Shown here: positions 8,808 through 15,638 of the stretch, piece after piece
How positions within the stretch are numbered: position 1 is the stretch's first letter
Layout: each line of letters begins with the position of its first letter
NCBI RefSeq assembly: GCF_000708755.2
Contig: NZ_JGVU02000002.1
Location: forward strand, 744,001 to 808,000
From: Metabacillus indicus LMG 22858
Lineage (GTDB): Bacteria; Bacillota; Bacilli; Bacillales; Bacillaceae
DNA length: 64,000 bases
Direction: 5' to 3'
Notes under the pieces: model-generated
What the model saw: the letters and a program-made list of their open reading frames with translations, nothing else
Told to the model about the DNA's origin: nothing
Databases searched by the model: none
Program-made: the position numbers and the translations under genes

Positions 8808-9251
8808 TTATATGGAATAGGTGAGGAATTCACCTTTTTTTCCGCCCATCCTGGCATAAAAACGCTGAGCCCTTAGATTGCTTTCGGCGGTCTCCCATGT
8901 CATGGCAGTGAAATGATGCAAGGCCGAGTATGTATGGCAGCTTTTAAAAAGCTGTTCAGCAGCACCTTTCCCCCTGAATTCTTCCTTTACATATAAATCA
9001 TTCATTACCGCAATCTCGCTTGCTCTTGTTGTGCTGTACGTGAAATAAAGGGTTGCAAATCCGACAAGGTTATTTCCTGACTGTGCAACAAACTGGATGC
9101 CTTTTTCTCCTTTTAATAGGGTATCAATAAGATTTTCCAGCTGTTTCTCAGGAGGTTTTTCACACTGATAGAAATCAACTATATATTCATACATCAGCCC
9201 CATCAATGCTTCTGTGTCTTTCTTCTCCGGATGCCTTACGATTGTCTCCAA
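8808..9251 (-). CDS. GNAT family N-acetyltransferase
   Basis: A 147-aa GNAT enzyme. The acetyl-CoA loop is seen in LYVKEEFRGKGAAEQLF, with a C-terminal NLRAQRFYARMGG typical of the fold. The start is TTG, with AAGGGGATG about ten bases upstream. It lies 17 bp behind a nucleotidyltransferase gene and is probably co-transcribed with it. The substrate is unknown. Confidence 0.88.
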   Translation of the reverse strand: METIVRHPEKKDTEALMGLMYEYIVDFYQCEKPPEKQLENLIDTLLKGEKGIQFVAQSGNNLVGFATLYFTYSTTRASEIAVMNDLYVKEEFRGKGAAEQLFKSCHTYSALHHFTAMTWETAESNLRAQRFYARMGGKKGEFLTYSI

Positions 9252-9268
9252 AATGATCCATCCCCTTC

Positions 9269-9979
9269 TTATTCGTTTTTCCCTAATGAAAACCCTTCAA
9301 AAAATCTTCCTCCATACGGCTTTAAAATGTCATCAGCCAGACGGATGACGCTGTCTTTTTCCCCCTGGCGGTAGTAATCCTCAAATGCGGCAAAAAATGA
9401 TTCAGCCAAATGTTCGTCAAATTGTTTTAACGCTCTATGTATCCATTTTGATTTACCTATATATCTTCCGTTTGTAAGGAGAACAAATTCATGGAGGAGT
9501 TCAGCAAGATTCCCTGCAACATGAATGCCCTCTGCGCGATTTGCACACCCGGTAAAGTCGTCCAAAGCATCGGTAATAAAATAGCGTCTGCTGTCAATTT
9601 CCTTTTGTGTCAGGGGCTCAGGACCCTTTTCAAGGAGGGCTGATGCTTCTTTTTTAATCGGGACAAGCCGTTCTTTCCCCTTCAGCACAATTCCTTCAGC
9701 TGTCATTCTTGGCATGGATGGTGTTCCGCTTTTGCAGTCTTCCTCAAAAAAATAACGATAAGATGAAAAGTTATGTACAAATGCCTCTACAGGCCAGCCG
9801 AAATCGACAAACGATTCTCTGTATGACTCCTTAATGCTCTCATCAAATATGACAAGATCCAAATCTGATGTAGGAGTGCCTTCCCCTCTCACTACACTGC
9901 CCGCAAGTACAGCTGCTGCACATGAAGGAAACCTTTTTTCAACGATTTTCAATGCTGCCTCTGCAGGCTGAAGCCTCAT
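9269..9979 (-). CDS. Nucleotidyltransferase-domain protein
   Basis: A 236-aa protein with an N-terminal Pol-beta-type nucleotidyltransferase motif, GSVVRGEGTPTSDLDLVIF (GS then DxD), at about residues 27-45. The C-terminal half is helical and resembles the domains next to kanamycin or streptomycin adenylyltransferases. It could adenylylate a small molecule, and resistance to an aminoglycoside-like compound is possible but unproven. The start ATG follows AAGGGGGAATCAAT. It forms a two-gene unit with the GNAT gene. Confidence 0.85.
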   Translation of the reverse strand: MRLQPAEAALKIVEKRFPSCAAAVLAGSVVRGEGTPTSDLDLVIFDESIKESYRESFVDFGWPVEAFVHNFSSYRYFFEEDCKSGTPSMPRMTAEGIVLKGKERLVPIKKEASALLEKGPEPLTQKEIDSRRYFITDALDDFTGCANRAEGIHVAGNLAELLHEFVLLTNGRYIGKSKWIHRALKQFDEHLAESFFAAFEDYYRQGEKDSVIRLADDILKPYGGRFFEGFSLGKNE

Positions 9980-10175
9980 ATTGATTCCCCCTTATCTCTC
10001 TTTTTAAAAATAGATTTCTTTTTTTCACTGAAGCAGGTATAGTAGGAATGTTCTGTCTCCATTATACTCATAATCTGGAAGATTGTAAGATCATGATTTC
10101 CAATTTGATACAGATTAATTTGACGTTAGGCAGGGTATAACATTTTTATCAAACTTATTGCAGGAGCGTTTTCTT

Positions 10176-10835
10176 ATGACAAAAAACTATATTCTTAAAA
10201 TAAGAGACTTATCAGGGTTTCTCGTATTTCCCCTTCTCGGACTGATGTATGAATTTTTAAATGAAAGGCAGACAAATGCGGTAGACATGACCGCTCCGGC
10301 AGATGCTTATATTCCATTTGTCCCGGTTTTTATTCTTCCGTATATCATCTGGTATGTGTATATGTTTGGGTTTCTCCTGTATTTCTGGTGGAGGGATTCA
10401 CACATTTACTGGAAAACTGTGATTGCCCTGACGGCAGGAGAATTAATCTGCTTCGGTGTTTATTTTTTCTTCCAATCAACCGTTCCAAGACCCGAACTGA
10501 CGGGTGATGGCTTCCTTATTCATCTTGTTTCGGTGATTTATCAGAACGACCAGCCGTTTAACTGCTTCCCAAGCATTCATGTTCTGACAACCTTTATCAT
10601 CATGCTCGTCCTTCCAAAACTCAAGCTCAGCAGAATGGTTTCCTTTCTATCTCAGCTGACGGGAATTTTGATAATCCTGTCAACATTATTTGTAAAGCAG
10701 CATGTCATTTATGATGTGATTGCATCGATTGCCCTTGGCCTTTCACTCTGGTATGTCCTTTTTGAGCTTAAGCGAGCCCCGGCACGTTTGCCCTCCGTCA
10801 TCAAAGAAGGAGTTTCTGAAAGGAATGCCGGCTGA
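10176..10835 (+). CDS. PAP2-superfamily integral membrane phosphatase
   Basis: Membrane protein of 219 aa with about six transmembrane segments. PAP2-type catalytic motifs are present: CFPSIHVLTT (C2, His) and KQHVIYDVIAS (C3, His and Asp). The fold is used for lipid-phosphate phosphatases and inositol-phosphoceramide synthase-like enzymes. ATG 10176 is chosen because AGGAG lies 9 bases before it. The TTG at 10158 lies before the ribosome site and is rejected. It is followed by its own terminator. The lipid substrate is unknown. Confidence 0.85.
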   Translation: MTKNYILKIRDLSGFLVFPLLGLMYEFLNERQTNAVDMTAPADAYIPFVPVFILPYIIWYVYMFGFLLYFWWRDSHIYWKTVIALTAGELICFGVYFFFQSTVPRPELTGDGFLIHLVSVIYQNDQPFNCFPSIHVLTTFIIMLVLPKLKLSRMVSFLSQLTGILIILSTLFVKQHVIYDVIASIALGLSLWYVLFELKRAPARLPSVIKEGVSERNAG

Positions 10836-10837
10836 CT

Positions 10838-10865
10838 TAAAGAACCTGATTGGGTTCTTTTTTTT
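10838..10865 (+). terminator. Terminator after the PAP2 gene
   Basis: AAAGAACC-TGATT-GGGTTCTTT followed by a run of T. Confidence 0.9.
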
Positions 10866-10942
10866 TATAAAAATGGAGATATCTGTACAGGCATGCTCCG
10901 AAATTCGACATACACTGTATGAAATATGTCGAAAAAGGAATG

Positions 10943-11362
10943 ATGCAACCGTTGAATATTGAAGGAAAACATTTAATTATTGATGCTTTTGACTGTAACC
11001 CTGACCTTTTGAACAGCAAAGATTACCTTGAGCTTCTCATGCTCCAGGCAGCGAATGACAATGGCATGCAGGTGCTCTCTTCGTATTTTCATCCTTTTCA
11101 TCCCCAAGGTGTGACAGGTGTGCTTGTTTTATCAACTTCTCATATGTTGATCCATACTTGGCCGGAGGAAAACTATGCGTCTCTAGATTACTACACGTGC
11201 GGAGATGCTGATCCTGAATTTCAGACACGGTCCTTATTAAGAGGGCTCGGCGCAAAGAGAGCTCTTGTTTACACGGTTTCAAGAGGAGTAAACGGGACAC
11301 AGCTGATCTTCCCAAAAGAAATTTTTGTTTATGATACGTCAAAAGGAGGAGATTCAAAATGA
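10943..11362 (+). CDS. speD: S-adenosylmethionine decarboxylase proenzyme
   Basis: Prokaryotic (class 1B) AdoMet decarboxylase, about 139 aa, supplying decarboxylated AdoMet for spermidine synthesis. The self-cleavage and pyruvoyl site lies in STSHMLIHTWPEE. Cleavage before the Ser next to His would make the pyruvoyl group. The usual residue before that Ser is Glu, and here it is Thr. YYTCGD is the conserved cysteine region. Several starts are possible: ATG 10943 has a weak AAAGGA site and fits family alignment, while ATG 10919 would add eight residues. It overlaps the next gene by four bases. Confidence 0.92.
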   Translation: MQPLNIEGKHLIIDAFDCNPDLLNSKDYLELLMLQAANDNGMQVLSSYFHPFHPQGVTGVLVLSTSHMLIHTWPEENYASLDYYTCGDADPEFQTRSLLRGLGAKRALVYTVSRGVNGTQLIFPKEIFVYDTSKGGDSK

Positions 11363-12345
11363 ACCATAATCAGCATTCCAAGCCCTGGGTGGCTTCAGAC
11401 TTAAATGCCGCTCAATCACGCTCTACAAACAGGCTTGAAAAACAGGAAGCGGATGAAAATGTTCGTGGAGATAAATGGGATCAAATTGGACTGGATGAAA
11501 TGAAAAGAAGAAATCACCGTGATCTTTTTGACCAAAAAAGCAGCTACCAAAAGATCCAGATCTTAGAGGCAAATGATTTGAGAATGTATTTGAATGGACA
11601 GCTTCAGTTCAGCTCACTGGATGAAAAGCTCTACCATGAAGCTCTCGTTCATCCTGCATTTGCAGCGTCTCCTGCGCATGAACGCGTGTTTATTTTAGGC
11701 GGAGGAGATGGTCTTGCCTTAAGAGAAGTGTTAAAATACAGCCGGGTTAAGCACGCTGACTTAGTGGACCTTGATCCTCTGGTGCTGAAAGCAGCAAAAG
11801 AAGTAAAAAGCCTTGCATCTTTGAACGATTATTCGCTCCGAAGCAGACGGGTTACCGTCCATCCTATGGACGCTCAGGCATACCTTGCTTCCGAACCTGA
11901 TCCCTATGACATCATTTTTGTAGACTTTCCTGATCCTACAGGCAAAACCATCAGTGATCTTTATACGACAGAATTTTACTCCCTTTTGAAAAAATCGCTT
12001 AAACCCCATGGTGTTTTTGTGTGTCAGGCGAACTCTCCTGATGAGACCCCTCTAGTTTTCTGGACAATTGGAAAAACAATTGAAAGCGCAGGTTTTGCCG
12101 TAACAAGCTATCACACAACCGTTCCATCATTCGGGGACTGGGGCTTTCACCTGGCATCCGCATCGCGCAAATCCCTCTCAGGCAAAAAAGCTCAAGTACC
12201 CGCAAAATCACTTCCATCTAATCTTGGTGACCTTTCCAAATTTCCTACCTATGTCACAGAAAAGAAAAATCAGGGGATCATCAATACGAAAAACAAATCT
12301 GTACTCCATGCCATTTTCAAAAAAGAAAGCTTTTATATGGATTAA
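11359..12345 (+). CDS. speE: Spermidine synthase-like aminopropyltransferase
   Basis: A 328-aa protein with a SpeE/PAPT domain. The nucleotide loop is FILGGGDGLALREVLKY, and DLVDLDPLVLKAAKE carries the acidic ribose ligand. VDFPDPTGKTISDLYTTEFY corresponds to the catalytic-Asp/gate region. An N-terminal tail of about 60 residues is charged and non-conserved in appearance, which makes the protein longer than the common ~280-aa SpeE. Start ATGA overlaps speD, giving a coupled two-gene polyamine operon. Confidence 0.88.
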   Translation: MNHNQHSKPWVASDLNAAQSRSTNRLEKQEADENVRGDKWDQIGLDEMKRRNHRDLFDQKSSYQKIQILEANDLRMYLNGQLQFSSLDEKLYHEALVHPAFAASPAHERVFILGGGDGLALREVLKYSRVKHADLVDLDPLVLKAAKEVKSLASLNDYSLRSRRVTVHPMDAQAYLASEPDPYDIIFVDFPDPTGKTISDLYTTEFYSLLKKSLKPHGVFVCQANSPDETPLVFWTIGKTIESAGFAVTSYHTTVPSFGDWGFHLASASRKSLSGKKAQVPAKSLPSNLGDLSKFPTYVTEKKNQGIINTKNKSVLHAIFKKESFYMD

Positions 12346-12351
12346 CAGAAC

Positions 12352-12470
12352 AAAAGCGCAAGCGTCAAGGCCCGCTCCGATAGGCAGATAAGAATCCGTC
12401 GGAAAAGTCCGGTTCCCGCCTTTTTTGACGGATTTGTTCTGACAGAGGATCTAGGCGCTTCCGCTTGCCG
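12352..12470. repeat. Single copy of the dispersed ~120-bp element
   Basis: Starts near AAAAGCGCAAGCG, contains GCTCCGATAGGCAGAT and TTTGTTCTGACAGAGGA as in the copies at 1-430, and ends at GGCGCTTCCGCTT. The ends are roughly complementary, so the whole element could fold back on itself. Confidence 0.8.
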
Positions 12471-12538
12471 ATGATAACTTTGTTATGTTATCCACAGTCT
12501 TTTATTCTTTATAACTTCCTGATTAACAACAAGAAATG

Positions 12539-12568
12539 GACAGCTCTCTGAAGCTGTCTATTTTTTTT
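12539..12568 (+). terminator. Terminator downstream of speE
   Basis: GACAGCT-CTCTGA-AGCTGTC followed by eight T. It is about 190 bp past the speE stop, beyond the dispersed repeat. Between it and 12789 I see no other feature. Confidence 0.8.
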
Positions 12569-12789
12569 AATCGATCCGGATTATTGAAAAAATATTTTTT
12601 CTGAAGAAAGGCATTCACGGCGTATCTGTCGAATTACTATCCATCACTTATTAGTACACTTCAAAGCGGCACAGGGATAAATGTGGGAAGGTTTCCATTC
12701 CATTATGGAGGGGTATATTTACCATCATAATCATAGGTATTAATATGGCTTCTGCTCGGATGGGGACTTTGAATGAAGGAGGCTGAAGG

Positions 12790-12906
12790 ATGAATAACGA
12801 AAATGAAAGAGAAGACCTTTGTGATGAGTGTTCTTTTCACAAAAAGCTGACGTTTTCAGAAACAGAAGAGTTATGGCTGTGTGAATCCTGCGCATCAGAA
12901 GAATAA
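12790..12906 (+). CDS. 38-aa protein with two CxxC pairs (mini zinc ribbon)
   Basis: ATG 12790 to TAA 12906 encodes 38 residues with CDEC near the N-terminus and CESC near the C-terminus, 18 residues apart, in an acidic context. The four cysteines suggest one structural zinc site. AAGGAGG lies eight bases before the start and a strong terminator follows the stop, which supports translation. No function is recognised. A second minimal zinc-ribbon gene lies at 14696-14866, on the other side of the Spx/alarmone/MarR operon. Confidence 0.75.
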   Translation: MNNENEREDLCDECSFHKKLTFSETEELWLCESCASEE

Positions 12907-12911
12907 TAAAC

Positions 12912-12940
12912 AAAAAAGCCGGAATTTTCCGGCTTTTTTG
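12912..12940. terminator. Bidirectional terminator
   Basis: AAAAAAGCCGGAA/TTCCGGCTTTTTT stem serving the mini zinc-ribbon gene and the convergent MarR gene. Confidence 0.9.
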
Positions 12941-12941
12941 T

Positions 12942-13370
12942 TTATTGACCCATCAGACATTTGTAGAAAATGTCCCGCAAATTTTGAATCTCCTCATCTG
13001 AAAGCATGCCGAACATGTTTTCAATCTGCTGGTTGATCTGCTTTCTTGCGGAATGGAGCAGTACCTTTCCTGTCTCTGTTATTTCAAGGTTATAAGCTCT
13101 GCGGTCCCTTTCGCTCTGGCACTTTTGAACGAAGCCGTCTTTAATCAGCTTGCTAGTCAGTACGGTGACTCCGCCCGTCGTTATCTGCAGCTGCTCTGCA
13201 AGCAGCGAAGGACGCTTGAGCCCTTCTGTCTCGAGAATCTGCAGGATGAGAATATGGGTTTTGGAAAGTCCCACCTGATTCACATGGTTCCAGTCATTCA
13301 TCCATTTGCGTTCCAGTGAAACAAAAATCTCAAACAGGGAGACGATATTTTCGTTTCGTTTCGTATTCAT
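12942..13370 (-). CDS. MarR family transcriptional regulator
   Basis: A 142-aa winged-helix regulator. The DNA-binding region spans about residues 45-90: LLAEQLQITTGGVTVLTSKL, then a wing with RDRRAYNLEITETGK. The start ATG 13370 (MNTKRNEN) has GGAG nine bases upstream; an ATG six codons earlier would include that site. It is the third gene of an operon with a small alarmone synthetase and an Spx paralogue. There is no obvious redox Cys. It may bind the palindrome at 14613-14640 and so control its own operon. Confidence 0.9.
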   Translation of the reverse strand: MNTKRNENIVSLFEIFVSLERKWMNDWNHVNQVGLSKTHILILQILETEGLKRPSLLAEQLQITTGGVTVLTSKLIKDGFVQKCQSERDRRAYNLEITETGKVLLHSARKQINQQIENMFGMLSDEEIQNLRDIFYKCLMGQ

Positions 13371-13391
13371 AGGGGTCATCTCCAGCATGCG

Positions 13392-14126
13392 TTATACTTT
13401 TGTCTGCCTAAGTTTAGCGAGCAGTTCTAAAGGAAGCAGCATTTGTTCCTCAAGAGGATTCTGTTGTTCTCCGTTTTTTTTCAAATCAGTGATCTCATTG
13501 TGCAGCCTTTCCATCTTCCGATCAAGCTCGGCTGCAGATAATGCCGCTTCTCTGAGTTCATCAGTCAAATGTTCAGGTATTGCCTGGTTATATTTATAAT
13601 AAATTTTATGTTCAAGACTTGCCCAGAAATCCATGGCTATCGTCCGGATTTGAATCTCAACCATCACATTCTCCTGTCTGTCAGACATAAAAACAGGAAT
13701 TTCTGCCAATAAATGAAGGCTTTGGTACCCATTCGGCTTTGGGTTCTTAATATAATCCTTGCATTCGACGATGTGAATGTCTTTCTGGTTTTGAATCATA
13801 TCGCTGATCTGATAAATATCAGATAAAAACGAGCATGTTATACGAATTCCCGCTATATCTTTCATATTTCTTCTGATTTCTTCCAGTGAAAAAACATAGT
13901 TTTTACGATGCATTTTTTTCATGATGCTTTCAGGCGATTTGAGCCTCGAGCTTACGTGCTCAATAGGGCTGTAATCATGAATATATTGAAATTCCTGTTT
14001 TAAAATATTTATTTTCGTATTCATTTCTTCAAGTGCAAACTTGTAGGACATCATAAAGCGCGTGAGTTCTCTCTTGATGGTCTTAAGCTTCTCTGCACTC
14101 ATTTCCGGCACTTTAAAATCTTCCAC
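13392..14126 (-). CDS. Small alarmone synthetase (RelP/SasA-type GTP pyrophosphokinase)
   Basis: Single-domain RelA/SpoT synthetase, 244 aa, making (p)ppGpp or pGpp from ATP and GDP/GTP. Conserved features run in order: PIEHVSSRLKSPESIMKKM, DIAGIRITCSF, YIKNPKPNGYQSLHL, and EIQIRTIAMDFWASLEHK. There is no hydrolase, TGS or ACT domain, so it is not the bifunctional Rel. The sequence looks closer to YwaC/SasA than to YjbM. The start is GTG with GAAGGGG seven bases upstream. It lies between Spx-like and MarR genes, implying stress-triggered alarmone production. Confidence 0.92.
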   Translation of the reverse strand: MEDFKVPEMSAEKLKTIKRELTRFMMSYKFALEEMNTKINILKQEFQYIHDYSPIEHVSSRLKSPESIMKKMHRKNYVFSLEEIRRNMKDIAGIRITCSFLSDIYQISDMIQNQKDIHIVECKDYIKNPKPNGYQSLHLLAEIPVFMSDRQENVMVEIQIRTIAMDFWASLEHKIYYKYNQAIPEHLTDELREAALSAAELDRKMERLHNEITDLKKNGEQQNPLEEQMLLPLELLAKLRQTKV

Positions 14127-14142
14127 CGTAAAACCCCTTCAG

Positions 14143-14550
14143 TTAATTTGGAAGCATCGTTTTTGCTTCAAGCAGTCTAAGTAAGTATGCCCTGATATTT
14201 CTGGGCAAAAACTTGCGGATTTCATCTTCATTGAATCCTACAAGGAATTTTTTTTCATCCATGACAATCGGGCACCGGAGCAAACCGGGTTTGGACTTAA
14301 GAAGCTCCAGCAATTCGTGCATGTGCAAAGAATCGAGGTTAACGTCAAGCTCCTGAAACTGCTTTGACCGGGTTGAAAGAATTTCATCTGTTCCTTCTTC
14401 TGTCATACGCAAAATCTGTTTAAGCTCTTTCATTGTCAGAGGTTCAATTAAAAGATTTCTTTCTGTATATGAAATATCGTGCTCTTCCATCCAAAGCTTT
14501 GTCTTTCTGCAGGATGAGCAGCTGCATGATGTAAACAACGTAATGGCCAT
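14143..14550 (-). CDS. Spx/MgsR-family redox regulator (ArsC fold)
   Basis: A 135-aa Spx paralogue. An N-terminal CxxC switch (Cys11-Ser-Ser-Cys14) is preceded by an extra Cys9. The family helix LTMKELKQILRMTEEGTDEI is followed by LSTRSKQF with the Arg that in Spx contacts RNA polymerase alpha-CTD. The C-terminus GFNEDEIRKFLPRNIRAYLLR is typical. Spx itself is about 131 aa. The start ATG has AAGGAGAGG eight bases upstream. It is the first gene of a three-gene operon with alarmone synthetase and MarR. Confidence 0.9.
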   Translation of the reverse strand: MAITLFTSCSCSSCRKTKLWMEEHDISYTERNLLIEPLTMKELKQILRMTEEGTDEILSTRSKQFQELDVNLDSLHMHELLELLKSKPGLLRCPIVMDEKKFLVGFNEDEIRKFLPRNIRAYLLRLLEAKTMLPN

Positions 14551-14612
14551 AAATGATTCCTCTCCTTCAAAGATTGATCATAAGTTCCACCTGTTTGTAA
14601 AACATGTACGAT

Positions 14613-14640
14613 ATATATATCTTACAAGTAAGATATATAT
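14613..14640. promoter_or_regulatory. Perfect 13-bp-arm palindrome upstream of the Spx-alarmone-MarR operon
   Basis: Arms ATATATATCTTAC and GTAAGATATATAT are separated by AA. It lies about 63 bp upstream of the Spx-type start and has no T-run. The core CTTAC-N2-GTAAG is the size of a MarR dimer site. Binding by the operon's own MarR protein is inferred. Confidence 0.65.
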
Positions 14641-14695
14641 AAATCAACTAATATGCTTTTACTTGTTCATGTGTTTTTATGCAAGAAAAAAGCCA

Positions 14696-14866
14696 TCACT
14701 TAAAAAGGGATGACTTGACAGGCCTTCTGCGGCTGTTTGTTCTAAGGGATCTATCCGGGTATAAAGCCAGAATGGAATCCATTACGCTGTGTCCGCACAC
14801 CAGACACTTGCTGTCTTCGTGCTGCTGTTCACACTTGCATTTAGGACAATGTTTTTGTTCTTCCAT
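14696..14866 (-). CDS. 56-aa zinc-ribbon protein
   Basis: The minus strand from ATG 14866 encodes 56 residues beginning MEEQKHCPKCKCEQQHEDSK. Cys pairs CPKC and CLVCGH form a classic zinc ribbon in the first 26 residues, followed by a basic tail (RTNSRRRPVKSS). GGAGG lies about 13 bases upstream, slightly far. A weak GTCATC/GATGGC hairpin with T-run follows the stop (about 14686-14716). The function is unknown. The gene is in tandem with, and upstream of, the Spx-led operon. Confidence 0.75.
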   Translation of the reverse strand: MEEQKHCPKCKCEQQHEDSKCLVCGHSVMDSILALYPDRSLRTNSRRRPVKSSLFK

Positions 14867-14886
14867 AGGATATGCTTCCCTCCTGC

Positions 14887-15476
14887 TTAGATATCTTTCT
14901 TGGTATTATCGGCTGATGTTTTAATTTCTTTACTGCGCCAATCCATTTTTAAAAGTGAATACATATACAAATCTTCAAATTTTCCGCAAGTGTATTCATA
15001 ATGTCTAAGCAGGCCTTCCCTGATAAACCCTTGCCTTTCCGCAAGCTTTATAGAAGGTGCGTTGGAAGGTTCAATTAAGGCTTCGATTCGCTCAAGGTTC
15101 AAATGATCAAAACCGTAGCTGATAATGGCCTGAAGAGCTTCAGAAGCAATCCCTTCCCCCCAATACTCACGGCTTAATTCATAGCCAATTTCAGCGCGGA
15201 AATGGTTAGGTTTTCTGTTTAAGAGCCGCAGCTTCCAATCATGATGCCGGATCCTTTAAGAGAGATTGCCCATCTGATGCCAGTGCCTACTTGGAAAATT
15301 TCCCGGTACCAATCCAATTCGCCGTAAACGTCCTGTAAAGAATTAAATGGATTCAGACCCATATGCCGGACAACTTCTTCATCAGACAAGTAGCGGAGCA
15401 TGTCCGCTGCATCTTCTTGAACAGCCTTTCTCAAAAGCAATCTCTCTGTTTCAATAACAGGAAATGATGTTTCCAC
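14887..15476 (-). pseudogene. RimJ/RimL-type GNAT acetyltransferase gene broken by a frameshift
   Basis: The N-terminal part (ATG 15476) reads ETERLLLRKAVQEDAADML and runs to IGSCGS at about 15219, where it stops. The missing middle continues directly in the next frame as LNRKPNHFRAEIGYELSREY and then joins the C-terminal part, which reads NLERIEALIEPSNAPSIKLA. One missing base near 15225 (GGCTCTTAAAC where GGCTTCTTAAAC would restore IGSCGFLNRK) explains everything. The restored protein would be about 196 aa. This is either a recent mutation or a sequencing error. Confidence 0.88.
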
Positions 15477-15638
15477 TGTGATGCATCTCCTTTGCCTGAC
15501 TGTTCACGAATGCTGGCAGAGCGGATATTAAAAGGTTTTTTTCAGCATTCAGACACACAGCAGTCTCTTTGATACGGAATTATTCGCCATGTTTTTACAA
15601 TTATCCTTCTTTTTCTCTCTATTTCTAAGTTCCGCTGG

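Noticed and set aside
14679-14924. 81-codon plus-strand gene
   Set aside because: It is antisense to the better-supported 56-aa zinc-ribbon gene and lacks a ribosome site.
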